This document shows positions 1-8,146 of a DNA stretch of 64,000 bases, piece after piece. How positions within the stretch are numbered: position 1 is the first letter of the stretch; the number at the start of each line of letters is the position of its first letter. A program made the position numbers and the translations under genes. The notes beneath the pieces were generated by a model. The model saw nothing but the letters and a program-made list of their open reading frames with translations, was not told the DNA's origin and searched no databases. The DNA is from Arthrobacter jiangjiafuii. Lineage in GTDB: Bacteria; Actinomycetota; Actinomycetes; Actinomycetales; Micrococcaceae. The DNA lies in NCBI RefSeq assembly GCF_018622995.1, contig NZ_CP076022.1:2976001-3040000 (forward strand), read 5' to 3'.

Positions 1-497
1 TAGCGCATCCGTTCGAATCCCTTCAGCCCGATCACCCTGGCGGTGTTTTGCTGCACCTCGTCGATGGAAGTGACTCCAGCGACCGTGTTGAGCAGGATCG
101 GCCAGACACAGCTGAAGACGATCAGGGTGATCTTCATGGCGTCGTTGATACCGATGAGCAGCAGCAGCACCGGGATCAGGATGGTGGACGGGACCGCCCG
201 GATGAATTCGAACAACGGCTCGAAGAGCCAGCGGATCCACCGAACGTACCCGATCACCACACCGACGCTCACGCCGATCACGATGGAGAGCACCAGCCCG
301 GCCAGCAGCCGGACCACACTGGGCACGACGTCTGAAAGGAAACGTTCCGCGAACCAGATACTGAAGAACCGCTCAACGAGGGTTGCCGGTTCCGGAATGA
401 AGAAGTTCGTGGTTACGGAGGTGTAGATGACCCAGAAAGCAATGAGGATCAGTGGCAGCCCGAGTAAATAGCCGGTCTTTTTCAGGACGTTGATCAT
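1..497 (-). CDS. ABC transporter permease (SsuC/TauC type), 3' end cut by the window edge
   Basis: Inner-membrane permease of a nitrate/sulfonate/taurine-type importer. The minus strand reads from an ATG at 497 without a stop to base 1, giving about 165 residues beginning MINVLKKTGYLLGLPLILIA. Several hydrophobic segments are visible, and an FIRAVPSTILIPV stretch matches the conserved cytoplasmic loop region of this family. The C-terminus, including most of the ATPase-coupling EAA loop, lies outside the window. The start overlaps the stop of the upstream permease by ATGA, so it is the second permease of the same operon. The matching ATPase is not in the window and presumably lies further left. 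Substrate is unknown; context suggests an aromatic acid. Confidence 0.85.
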   Translation of the reverse strand, partial: MINVLKKTGYLLGLPLILIAFWVIYTSVTTNFFIPEPATLVERFFSIWFAERFLSDVVPSVVRLLAGLVLSIVIGVSVGVVIGYVRWIRWLFEPLFEFIRAVPSTILIPVLLLLIGINDAMKITLIVFSCVWPILLNTVAGVTSIDEVQQNTARVIGLKGFERMR

Positions 498-1315
498 GCC
501 GTTTTTCCTCCGCGTACCGATTCGTGCCAGAACAGGGTCTTTCGCTCCACGAACCGCATCAGGGTATTGATGATGATTCCCAGCAGGCCGCTGGTAATGA
601 TCAGCGAGAAGATTGCCGGCGCTGATCCGTTAATCTGTGCCAGAGCGACTTCTTGGCCCAGGCCGGGCGTTCCCACAATGAGTTCCACGCTGATGGCCAG
701 CACAAGGGCCACCGTGGCTGCCAGCCGCAGCCCGGTCATGAAGAACGGCAGCAGTGTCGGGAAGATGAGGTAGCGGACCCGTTCGGTAAATGTCAGGCCG
801 AGGGTATTAGCGGTATCCATGGCAACCTGGTCCAGGTCAGCTATGCCGTAAAAGACCTGAATCAGCACGATCCACAAGCAGGCGTAAATGATGATCATGA
901 GTTCCGAACCGAGCCTCGGCCCGAACAACAGCGCTGCAATCGGGATTAGCGCCACGGCGGGGATGGGGCGCAGGAACTCGATTGTCGAATGGGTGGCCTT
1001 CACCAGGAACCCGTTTGAACCAATTGCCACGCCCAGTACGAGTCCTGCTGCTGCAGAGATCAGCAGGCCCAGAAGCCAGGCGCGGAGGGTGTGACCGGTG
1101 GCAACCCAGAACTGGGAGTAGGCCAGGTTTGCAACGAACCGCTCCAGGACTTCCGTGGCAGGAGGCAGGTGTCGGGAATCCACCAGTCCGGACACGGCTG
1201 CCACCTGCCAGACGAGCAGGAACCCGAGGATGCCGCAGGTCCCTAGCAGCACCGGTCCAAAGCGGAGCCAGCGTGCGGACCTGCGCGCGGCAATTGATAT
1301 AGCTGGGTTGGTCAT
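494..1315 (-). CDS. ABC transporter permease (SsuC/TauC type)
   Basis: A 273-residue integral membrane protein, normal length for the BPD_transp_1 permeases of nitrate/sulfonate/taurine importers. It starts with a basic N-terminal tail and a first transmembrane helix at about residues 20-43. The FLRPIPAVALIPIAALLFGP region near residue 115 and the DTANTLGLTFTERVRYLIFPTLLPFF stretch (EAA-like coupling loop, around residue 170) are typical. It lies about 80 bases downstream of the substrate-binding protein gene and overlaps the next permease by four bases. Two permeases suggest a heterodimeric channel. It is probably co-transcribed with the mhp genes, which would make it their uptake system; that substrate assignment is inference. 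Confidence 0.88.
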   Translation of the reverse strand: MTNPAISIAARRSARWLRFGPVLLGTCGILGFLLVWQVAAVSGLVDSRHLPPATEVLERFVANLAYSQFWVATGHTLRAWLLGLLISAAAGLVLGVAIGSNGFLVKATHSTIEFLRPIPAVALIPIAALLFGPRLGSELMIIIYACLWIVLIQVFYGIADLDQVAMDTANTLGLTFTERVRYLIFPTLLPFFMTGLRLAATVALVLAISVELIVGTPGLGQEVALAQINGSAPAIFSLIITSGLLGIIINTLMRFVERKTLFWHESVRGGKTA

Positions 1316-1396
1316 GACAACCAGCCCCCTTTCGGATTTCAGGATTGGCCTGGCGGAGAAGGTCAGACCTTCTCCGCCAGAAGCAGGAGCTCGGCG

Positions 1397-2395
1397 CTAT
1401 TTGCTCCAAACCGTGGATTCAACATCGGGCAGGTTCTCCACGACGCCGTGCTTCTCCATGAGGATCGCGAACTGTTCGAGAGCATCCACATCCAGTTCTG
1501 CATCCCAGGCAATGAAGTCAGTCTTCTCCGCGGCCTCCGGGGAGGTGCCAAGGACTTCGGGGAGCAGGGCCCGGACCTCGTCCTGGTGCTCTTCGGCGTA
1601 GGTGAGGGTCTGTTCCAGCGCGGCCACGAAGCTGGCGATCAGCTCCGGATCATCGCGGGTGAGTGCTCCGCTGGACGCGATGACCAGCTCGGCCCCGCCG
1701 AGTTCGGCTTCCTGTATGAAGTCGCTGATAACGCTGCCGCCGTCAGCGACAATCTGCTGCAGGAATGGAGGACCGGCCATGCCGGCGTCGATCTGCCCGC
1801 TCTCAAGTTGGGCGCCTACCTCGTTGAAGCCCAGCTGCACGAAGGTCACCGCGCTGGAATCACCGCCGTCGAGCTCTACCGCTTCCTTGATGCCGATCTC
1901 GCCGATGCTGCCGAGCGCGTTGATGGAGACGGTTTTGCCTTCCAGGTCCCGGGCTGACTTGATGCCGGAGTCCGGGCCCACCATCACTGCTACAGAATCC
2001 TCAACCATCTCGGTGCGGTTGTGCGCGTAGCCGGAGACGATCTTCAGGTCCAGGCCCTGAGCCGTGGCAATGAGGGGAGTTGTCGGGCTGGCCAGCATAA
2101 AGTCGAGGCTGCCGGAGCTCAGCGAGGGCAGCTGGGCTGCGCTGCCCTGGCCCAGCAGAAGCTCCAGATTGATGCCTTCGGCTTCGAAGTACCCCTTGTT
2201 GATACCCAGCTGCATTGCTCCCACTGCTGAAGACGGGAACAGCCCGATGGTTACGTCGCGGAGTTCAGAATTGCCGGAAGACGCGGCGGCTGCGGTGTCG
2301 TCAGCACCTCCGGAGATGGATCCGGAAGCGCAGCCGGAGAGGGCCATTGTGAGAAGCGCGCCTGCTCCAAGCAACCGCATGGTTTTGGTTTTCAT
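1397..2395 (-). CDS. ABC transporter substrate-binding lipoprotein (SsuA/NMT1-like)
   Basis: A 332-residue secreted solute receptor. The N-terminus is a lipoprotein signal: basic MKTKTMRLL, a hydrophobic core, then a lipobox ending LSGC near residue 22. The mature part has the NMT1/OpuAC-like pattern (VTIGLFPSSAVGAMQLGINKG, then a GYFEAEGI segment), as in aliphatic sulfonate, taurine and aromatic-acid receptors. It follows the mhpA stop by 59 bases and precedes two permeases on the same strand. The position at the end of a meta-cleavage operon suggests it captures a phenylpropionate- or cinnamate-like acid, but nothing in the sequence fixes the ligand. Confidence 0.85.
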   Translation of the reverse strand: MKTKTMRLLGAGALLTMALSGCASGSISGGADDTAAAASSGNSELRDVTIGLFPSSAVGAMQLGINKGYFEAEGINLELLLGQGSAAQLPSLSSGSLDFMLASPTTPLIATAQGLDLKIVSGYAHNRTEMVEDSVAVMVGPDSGIKSARDLEGKTVSINALGSIGEIGIKEAVELDGGDSSAVTFVQLGFNEVGAQLESGQIDAGMAGPPFLQQIVADGGSVISDFIQEAELGGAELVIASSGALTRDDPELIASFVAALEQTLTYAEEHQDEVRALLPEVLGTSPEAAEKTDFIAWDAELDVDALEQFAILMEKHGVVENLPDVESTVWSK

Positions 2396-2454
2396 CGTGG
2401 TCCTTCTTCATTGAGGGATTGGTTTTCGTTCAGGGCACTAGGCCGCCGTATTGG

Positions 2455-4107
2455 CTAGCTGACCGCCACCGGCTGGCGGACAGTACGGAAATGCCCCTTG
2501 AGGAAGATGGCCTGCAGGGTGCGGTCCAGGTCTTGTGCCAGGCATTCGGCGGCGATTACGTGGTCGGGCCGGACCACGACGGCGGAGACCGGACGTGCAT
2601 GGAACCATGATTTGAGGACCCCGTTTGGGTCTCCCAGTACGTTCACCCCCGGAGAAGTGTTCGCAGCGGCCCAGTTCAGCTGGACAGAAGGCACGAGCTG
2701 GACGAGGGAAGCGTCCAGCTCCGCCAAATGTGCCTGGGTATCTTGGCTCAGGAACTGTGCCGGATCGTTGTTCCAGACGAACACCCTCCACCCGGCCTGG
2801 ACTGCGTCATCCAGCAGGATGCCGGTTCCGCTGGGACCGTCGACGCGCGGCTGCGGGAACAGGATTCCTGCTCCGGGAACCGCACCGTCCTCTACGGGCA
2901 CGGATTTCGACACCGCCCAAGGCGAGGTCAGGACCACGCCTCTGGTGTACTTCGGCATCGGCTTGAACCCTTGGCCCGAGATGTAGGCCTTGAGCTTGGG
3001 CAGCCTGTCGACTACGGCAGCAGCGGCGTCCCGGGCTGCTGAGGTGACCTTGCTCCGGTTCGTCACAACTTTCGACATGCCGACGGAGAGGTCAACCATG
3101 GCTTTGACGTGGTCCCTCCGCTCTTCTGCATACGTATCCAGCAGCTGTTCACCCGCATGGCCCCGGACCACGGAAGTCAGCTTCCACCCGAGGTTGAGTG
3201 CGTCGCGGATACAGGAGTTCCACCCTTGGCCGGCCACAACCGGCATTACGTGGGCGGCGTCTCCGGCCAGCAGCACCCGCCCGTCGCGGAAACGCTCAGC
3301 GACGCGTGCATGGTGCTCGTAGACCCGCCGGCGGATGATGTCCAGCTTGGACGGATCAGCAACGTGGTCCCGCAAAAGCATGTGCAGGAATTCATCGCTT
3401 TCAACCAGCGCGTCGTCTTCACCCTCCAGGAGCATGAACTCCCACCGCCGGATGCCGTGGGGCAGGCTCAGGGTCGCATAGCCGCGGTTGGGATCGCCGC
3501 CGAAGACGGCATGCGGGGTCCCCAGAGGATCATTGGCTACGTCGATTACCAGTCCGCGCTGCTGCCGGGTTTCACCGGCGAAGGGGATGCCAAGCTTCTG
3601 GCGGGTGAAGGAGCGTCCACCCTCGCAGCCGACGACGTACGCGGCGCGAATAGTGGATTCGCGTCCCTGTGACCGGACGGTGACCGTGACCCCGGTTTCG
3701 TCCTGAACGAGGTCCACCGCTTCGGTTCCGAACCGAACGTCTACGCTGTCAAAGCGCTGCGTCCCTTCGAGCAGCACCTTATCGACCAGAGGCTGCACAA
3801 ACCCGTTGCGCCGCGGCCAGCCGAACTCCCGGGTGGTGGGATTGATGCCGGCAATCACCTTGCCGGAACCGTTGACGATCCGGATCTGCTGGTCCGGAAC
3901 AGTGTGCTCAAGCACCTTGTCCACCAGCCCCAGGCCCTGCATAGCCCGCAGTGATTCGTCGTCGATGCCGACGGCGCGAGGGTAGTCGATCAGTTCGTCC
4001 CTGGCCTCGATGAGGAGGGTTGAAACGCCGTTTTGCCCCAGCAGGTTCGCGAGGGTGAGCCCGGTGGGCCCGGCGCCGATAATCAGGATGTCGGCCTGTT
4101 CCGTCAT
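2455..4107 (-). CDS. mhpA: FAD-dependent 3-(3-hydroxyphenyl)propionate hydroxylase-like monooxygenase
   Basis: A 550-residue class A flavoprotein hydroxylase, close to the 554 residues of E. coli MhpA. It would use NADH and O2 to ortho-hydroxylate a monohydroxylated aromatic acid to the catechol that MhpB cleaves. The ADP-binding GAGPTGLTLANLLGQNG is at residues 11-27. The FAD-binding GDAAHVMPVVAGQGWNSCI motif lies near residue 280, and the family-specific WNSCIRDALNLGWKL follows. The C-terminal third is a thioredoxin-like domain. The start overlaps the aldolase stop (ATGA). Orthologues act on 3-HPP, 3-hydroxycinnamate, or related resorcinolic substrates; the exact substrate here is not proven. 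Confidence 0.85.
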   Translation of the reverse strand: MTEQADILIIGAGPTGLTLANLLGQNGVSTLLIEARDELIDYPRAVGIDDESLRAMQGLGLVDKVLEHTVPDQQIRIVNGSGKVIAGINPTTREFGWPRRNGFVQPLVDKVLLEGTQRFDSVDVRFGTEAVDLVQDETGVTVTVRSQGRESTIRAAYVVGCEGGRSFTRQKLGIPFAGETRQQRGLVIDVANDPLGTPHAVFGGDPNRGYATLSLPHGIRRWEFMLLEGEDDALVESDEFLHMLLRDHVADPSKLDIIRRRVYEHHARVAERFRDGRVLLAGDAAHVMPVVAGQGWNSCIRDALNLGWKLTSVVRGHAGEQLLDTYAEERRDHVKAMVDLSVGMSKVVTNRSKVTSAARDAAAAVVDRLPKLKAYISGQGFKPMPKYTRGVVLTSPWAVSKSVPVEDGAVPGAGILFPQPRVDGPSGTGILLDDAVQAGWRVFVWNNDPAQFLSQDTQAHLAELDASLVQLVPSVQLNWAAANTSPGVNVLGDPNGVLKSWFHARPVSAVVVRPDHVIAAECLAQDLDRTLQAIFLKGHFRTVRQPVAVS

Positions 4108-4856
4108 GATTTCTCCTCCAAAGCGGCAGCCAGGGCCGCAACGGTTGCCCGGGCCTGCCTGCCCACAAACATCAGGTCGATTCCGATCCCCACAAAGTCG
4201 AGTTCGGCGCGGCGGATTTCCGCCGCTGCAAAAGCGGGGTCGCTGCAGTAGAGCCCAAACCGGACGCCGGCTTCCCGGGCTGCCGCAGCCACCCGGAGAA
4301 TTCCGTCGGCAACCGGCCCTTCGGCCCAGTCAGCCCGTCCGGTCAGCCCGTAGGAAACGGCGAGGTCGGCGGGGCCGACATAGACGGCATCCACCCCGTC
4401 AACAGCAAGGATTTGCGCGGCTGCTTCCACTCCTGCAGCCGTTTCAATCTGCACTATGGTTGCCACCATGGCGTTGCCGGCCACACAGTAGTCAGGACCG
4501 TCGTAGAGGGCGGGCCTGCTGGGGCCGAGGCTGCGCCGGCCCAGCGGTGGATACTTCGTTGCAGCCACGAGCTGCTCTGCCTGCTGGGCGGTTTCAATGG
4601 TTGGTGCAATGATTCCGCGGGCACCGCTGTCCAGGAGCCGTCCGATCGCTCCCGGCTCCAGTCCGGCGGCACGCGCGAAGGCATAGGAATTACCGCGGGG
4701 AATGGCACGAAGCATGGTGCAGGCCTGGTCCAGTCCGATCTCGCCGTGCTGCAGATCGATCATGACGCCGTCGTAGCCGGCGGCCAGTGCTGCTTCCACG
4801 ACGGAAAGCGCAGGCGTCGCCACGTGCATGATGGCCGGGACGCGGGTGGAACTCAT
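4104..4856 (-). CDS. HpcH/HpaI family class II aldolase (pyruvate-releasing)
   Basis: A 250-residue metal-dependent aldolase of the HpcH/HpaI family, which splits 4-hydroxy-2-oxoacids to pyruvate and an aldehyde. MIDLQHGEIGLDQA near residue 40 and VQIETAAGVEAAAQI plus VYVGPADLAVSYG further on carry the acidic metal ligands (Glu and Asp) of the family. I chose the ATG at 4856, which overlaps the previous stop as ATGA and begins directly with the first beta strand; a longer upstream reading frame has no family similarity. In this operon it occupies the place of MhpE, taking 4-hydroxy-2-oxovalerate from MhpD to pyruvate and acetaldehyde. That substitution is inference. Confidence 0.85.
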   Translation of the reverse strand: MSSTRVPAIMHVATPALSVVEAALAAGYDGVMIDLQHGEIGLDQACTMLRAIPRGNSYAFARAAGLEPGAIGRLLDSGARGIIAPTIETAQQAEQLVAATKYPPLGRRSLGPSRPALYDGPDYCVAGNAMVATIVQIETAAGVEAAAQILAVDGVDAVYVGPADLAVSYGLTGRADWAEGPVADGILRVAAAAREAGVRFGLYCSDPAFAAAEIRRAELDFVGIGIDLMFVGRQARATVAALAAALEEKS

Positions 4857-5305
4857 GAACGTTCTCCCGCAGCCAGGCGCTGTGCATGGGCGGCAGCGTT
4901 GGCGCCGCCAAAAATGGGTGCAATTTCGCGGCGGTGAATCAGCCAGCGGCCGTCTGCCTGAACGTACTGCTCCCGGAACTCGCCCACGCTGGCCGGATGC
5001 AGCGGGTCCGGCTGGCTGTCCCGGAAGGTCATGTAGTACGTGGTGCCGCACAGCACGCCGTCAACAAAGGCCAACCGGGTGCCGCCGGAGAAGTGGCGCA
5101 CCAGCCCGGCATCCACCGTGATGCGGCGCTCACCCCACGCCTTGATGGCGTCGCGGCCCTCCATAATTCCCAGCGGACCGCTGGAAACCGCGTCCTCGGC
5201 GTACAGGGTGTGCAGCTGGTCTGCCTGGCCGTGGTCAAGCAACCAGTGGTGCTCGGTTACAAGCTGTTCGATTTCCGCCCGGATTTCAGGGGTGACTCTA
5301 CGCAT
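4853..5305 (-). CDS. SnoaL/NTF2-like fold protein
   Basis: A 150-residue protein with the cone-shaped NTF2/SnoaL pattern. The N-terminal helix (IRAEIEQLVTEHHWLLDHG) leads into the YAEDAV turn and GPLGIMEGRDAIKAW. Beta strands follow, including a C-terminal GRWLIHRREI. The fold is shared by ring-hydroxylating dioxygenase beta subunits, dehydratases and isomerases, and no catalytic residue can be assigned from reading alone. It sits inside the meta-cleavage operon, overlapping hydratase mhpD upstream by eight bases and the aldolase by four, so a role in the same pathway is likely. Roles worth considering are keto-enol tautomerisation or an accessory dehydratase step. Confidence 0.75.
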   Translation of the reverse strand: MRRVTPEIRAEIEQLVTEHHWLLDHGQADQLHTLYAEDAVSSGPLGIMEGRDAIKAWGERRITVDAGLVRHFSGGTRLAFVDGVLCGTTYYMTFRDSQPDPLHPASVGEFREQYVQADGRWLIHRREIAPIFGGANAAAHAQRLAAGERS

Positions 5306-6125
5306 GTGCTGATTCCTTCGTGCTGAGGGTGGCGGAGACGGATCCGAAGCCGTGGGAGTATTCGGCCCTGTAGGCCACGTCGGTGTCCCAGTCCACGATC
5401 ATGCCGATGGATCCGGACAGCAGGATCTCGCCGGCCTGGAGGGGCTTGCCTACCCGCAGGGAGGTCTCGGCCAGCCACGCGATCGCGTTGATGGGTCCCT
5501 TCAGTACGTTCCGCCCCACGCCCCGGGTGACTTCCTCATCACCGCGGTACAGGACCATCTCCACCTCGTCCAGATCAACGTCGTCGTAGCCTTTCCGGAC
5601 GTTGCCTAGCACTACCCCTTCGCAGGCGGCGTTGTCTGCAACGGTGTCAAGGATGCTCATGCCGTAGTTGTGGTAGCGGCAGTCGACCAGTTCCATGGCC
5701 GGGGTGACGTAGTCGATGGCGGCCTTAACGGTGGCCAGATCGGAACTGAGCAGGTCCTCTTTCAGGACGAACGCGATTTCCGCTTCGATCTTGGGCTTGA
5801 TAAACACAGATCGTGGACGAATTACTCCGCTCTGGAAGACCATATCCTCCAGGATGATGCCGTAATCGGGCTGATCCACCCCTGCCTTTGCCTGAACCAT
5901 GGGGTTGGTCAGCCCTACCTTGCGGCCGACGCGGCGGACGTTGTCCTGTTGTACGCGGCGCTGGGTATTGAGTTCGGAAATTGCGTACGCGGCGTCGAGG
6001 TCGCCGTCTTCCAGGTGGTTCCGGATGAAGTCGATGGGGCGGAGCCCCCGGCGGGCCTTGTAGAGTCCATCTGCCAGCGCCTGGATAGTGCCGGGCTCAG
6101 CTGTGGTGTGGGACATTCTGGTCAC
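5298..6125 (-). CDS. mhpD: 2-oxopent-4-enoate hydratase (2-hydroxypentadienoate hydratase)
   Basis: A 275-residue member of the fumarylacetoacetase-related hydratase/decarboxylase family, close in length to E. coli MhpD (269). It would hydrate 2-hydroxypenta-2,4-dienoate, the product of MhpC, to 4-hydroxy-2-oxovalerate. Visible family features are KVGLTNPMVQAKAGVDQPDYG near residue 65 and the IEAEIAFVL metal-site strand near residue 108, followed by the PAMELVDCRY segment and the C-terminal GSIGMIVDWDTDVAYRAEYSHGFGSV stretch. The ATG at 6125 overlaps the mhpC stop. The start context has a GGGGTGA ribosome-binding-like sequence inside mhpC. Confidence 0.88.
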   Translation of the reverse strand: MTRMSHTTAEPGTIQALADGLYKARRGLRPIDFIRNHLEDGDLDAAYAISELNTQRRVQQDNVRRVGRKVGLTNPMVQAKAGVDQPDYGIILEDMVFQSGVIRPRSVFIKPKIEAEIAFVLKEDLLSSDLATVKAAIDYVTPAMELVDCRYHNYGMSILDTVADNAACEGVVLGNVRKGYDDVDLDEVEMVLYRGDEEVTRGVGRNVLKGPINAIAWLAETSLRVGKPLQAGEILLSGSIGMIVDWDTDVAYRAEYSHGFGSVSATLSTKESAHA

Positions 6126-6988
6126 CCCTTTCGGGCGAGGAAATCGAGGGCACGTTCATTGAAGGCCTGCGGGTCCTCCCACTGCGGCCAGTGCGCGGCA
6201 TTGCGGATGAGCAGCAGCTCGCCGTCGGGAATCGCTGCAGCAAACTGCTCGCCGGTCTCCACACCGCCGGACGGCTCGTGGTCCGTCCAAACCAGCAGCG
6301 TGGGTACGGTCAGAGCCGCGTAGTCCTGTACCGTGACGCGATTGCGGAACCGTATTTCCGGGTTCTGCAGGGCCAGGATGTGACCCATGGAGGTGGCGAA
6401 GCCTTCCCGGCTGTAGACCGCCCGGCGCATGTGCACCAACTCATCGGTGATGAGCTCGGGGTCGTGGATGACCACCTGCAATCTGGTTTTCACGTTTGCG
6501 AAGGTGGGATCTTCCACGGCATTCCGGCTGACCGAACGGGCTTTACCCATGGCGGATTGGGCAACGATCTGCCCTCCCGGTGCACTCAGGATCAGGGTTT
6601 TGACCCTCTCGCTGTGCTTCTGGGCAAACTTCAGCGCGATCCACCCACCCAGCGATTCCCCGCACAGGTGCACATCGTCCAGGCCGAGGGCGTCCAGCAG
6701 TCCCAACAGGTGCTGTTCGTAGTCCGGGATTTCCAGGTCAGCCTCAGCCAGCGTCGAAAACCCGTGTCCGGGATAGTCGTAGGCGAGAACGGTATAGTTC
6801 CGGGCCAGCGCGCGGATGTTCTGCGTGAACGCTTCCAGGTGCCCGCTTGTCCCAGCCATCAGAACGATGGTGTCCGTTCCCTCTCCGACGCGGAGCACGC
6901 GGGTGCGGCAGGACCCGACGTCGACGTAGCTCAGTTGATGCGGCAGGTCACCAATCTCCTGCCAGAGTGTCGGCAAATCCCGGCTCAT
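6122..6988 (-). CDS. mhpC: Meta-cleavage product alpha/beta hydrolase
   Basis: A 288-residue alpha/beta hydrolase that would cut the C-C bond of the ring-fission product (2-hydroxy-6-oxonona-2,4-diene-1,9-dioate type) made by MhpB. The nucleophile elbow GESLGG is near residue 115 and the catalytic histidine is in NAAHWPQWEDP near the C-terminus, where E. coli MhpC has the very similar CGHWAQWEH. The oxyanion region is MAGTSGHLEAF rather than the usual HGSGPG, a departure from MhpC of enterobacteria. The start overlaps the mhpB stop by four bases. Assignment rests on the motifs plus location between ring-cleavage dioxygenase and hydratase. Confidence 0.82.
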   Translation of the reverse strand: MSRDLPTLWQEIGDLPHQLSYVDVGSCRTRVLRVGEGTDTIVLMAGTSGHLEAFTQNIRALARNYTVLAYDYPGHGFSTLAEADLEIPDYEQHLLGLLDALGLDDVHLCGESLGGWIALKFAQKHSERVKTLILSAPGGQIVAQSAMGKARSVSRNAVEDPTFANVKTRLQVVIHDPELITDELVHMRRAVYSREGFATSMGHILALQNPEIRFRNRVTVQDYAALTVPTLLVWTDHEPSGGVETGEQFAAAIPDGELLLIRNAAHWPQWEDPQAFNERALDFLARKG

Positions 6989-7929
6989 GCAGCGCTGTCC
7001 GTCTTGGCTGCCACCACGCCGAAACCGGCGCCCCAGGTTTCGACCGGCCAGTAGCCGTCCACTGCAAAGCTGTAGCTACCCGCCGTTGCGAGGGCGCTGA
7101 AAGCCGCAATCCACGTCCGGACTTCGTGGGCGCCGCTGCCACCTTCAGAGTGGAACCATTCGTTGGTCCAGGAATCGACCACGCTAAGGTCCCCGCTGCG
7201 GAAAGCGTCAAGAACCTTGTTGTCCCATTCAGCGTTCAACGGCTGGGTGGTTGCCTTGCCCTCTGCGAACTTGCGGATGTTCGCGAGCATGGTCGATTCC
7301 CGGACTTCACGCTGAGCCGGCGTCATTTCGGAATGAATCAGCCTCTCCTGGACCTCTTCCGTGGCTCCGTCCCATACCGGGATGGGCGGATTGTGGGACA
7401 GCCCGCCTGAGGCAAAGATCAAAACCTTACGGTCGAGCTTCGCCGCAGCGCGACCCACCGCTTCTCCGAACAGCCGGACCCGGTTCATCGGTGTCAGGGG
7501 CAGGCCCACCGAGTTCACAAAAATGGGGACAAAGGGGTTCGTGAAGCCGTGACCGTAGACAAATTCCAGCGGCTGGAGCACGCCGTGATCAACCTGCAGG
7601 CGCTCAGAGCGGGCAATATCGATGCCGTCCTCGAGGATCAGCCTGTGCAGTTCCCTCGCCGCGTCTCCGTCGACCGGCAGCGGCCCTGCGGCAGTGCCCC
7701 AGTCGCCAACACCGGTGGCCTGGGCGCCGACGCAGAACGGAGGCATCATCTCGTACATCACGCCGTTGAAATGGTCCGGACCCAAGGCGATGGTGATATC
7801 GGGAGCGAAATCCTCCACGAAGCCCCGGACATCGTCAATGGCCGAGTTGATCTCGGCAAACACTGTTCCGCCGGGGTCCACGTTTCCGAAGGAGGGGGCG
7901 TGGGACATTGCGACCACTGCAAGAGTCAT
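6985..7929 (-). CDS. mhpB: Extradiol dioxygenase, 2,3-dihydroxyphenylpropionate 1,2-dioxygenase type
   Basis: First gene of the meta-cleavage operon. The protein is a type II (LigB) Fe(II) extradiol dioxygenase that opens the catechol ring. Starting at the ATG at 7929 it has 314 residues, exactly the length of E. coli MhpB. That ATG follows AAGGGAAA at good spacing; the frame is open further upstream but only through the leader. Matching motifs are SHAPSFGNVDP at residues 9-19 and GPDHFNGVMYEMMPPFC near 50. The acid/base histidines are in VDHG (about 115) and GGLSHNPP (about 179), and WDNK and HEVRTWIAAF lie near the C-terminus. A palindromic operator-like site lies 80-95 bases upstream of its start codon. 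Confidence 0.9.
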   Translation of the reverse strand: MTLAVVAMSHAPSFGNVDPGGTVFAEINSAIDDVRGFVEDFAPDITIALGPDHFNGVMYEMMPPFCVGAQATGVGDWGTAAGPLPVDGDAARELHRLILEDGIDIARSERLQVDHGVLQPLEFVYGHGFTNPFVPIFVNSVGLPLTPMNRVRLFGEAVGRAAAKLDRKVLIFASGGLSHNPPIPVWDGATEEVQERLIHSEMTPAQREVRESTMLANIRKFAEGKATTQPLNAEWDNKVLDAFRSGDLSVVDSWTNEWFHSEGGSGAHEVRTWIAAFSALATAGSYSFAVDGYWPVETWGAGFGVVAAKTDSAA

Positions 7930-7993
7930 TGTGTTGTTTCCCTTCGGGCCTGCCAGGGCCTCTAAATGTGTGGGGTATGCGAGCAGGGAGTTC

Positions 7994-8024
7994 TTGACTG
8001 CATCGTCTAGAATTAGGATTCTAG
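7994..8024. promoter_or_regulatory. Palindromic operator and promoter region between mhpB and the divergent esterase
   Basis: A perfect inverted repeat, CTAGAAT, 4-nt spacer TAGG, ATTCTAG, occupies 8007-8024 in the 217-base divergent intergenic region. A TTGACT hexamer (7994-7999) faces the esterase, and on the minus strand TTGAAC lies just upstream of the palindrome facing mhpB. The site is placed to control one or both transcripts. The palindrome resembles GntR/IclR/MarR-class operators in size, but no regulator gene of those classes is in the window beside it. Identity of the binding protein is unknown. Confidence 0.6.
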
Positions 8025-8146
8025 TGAGTTCAATCACATTTGGCTAGGGGTGTCTGGAAAGTCCTTCGCTTCGGAGCCGACCGGCAACAGGCCCAGGCCC
8101 GAGAACATGCGGCTGCGGTCATCCACGCCCACAGACAGAGGAAGCC

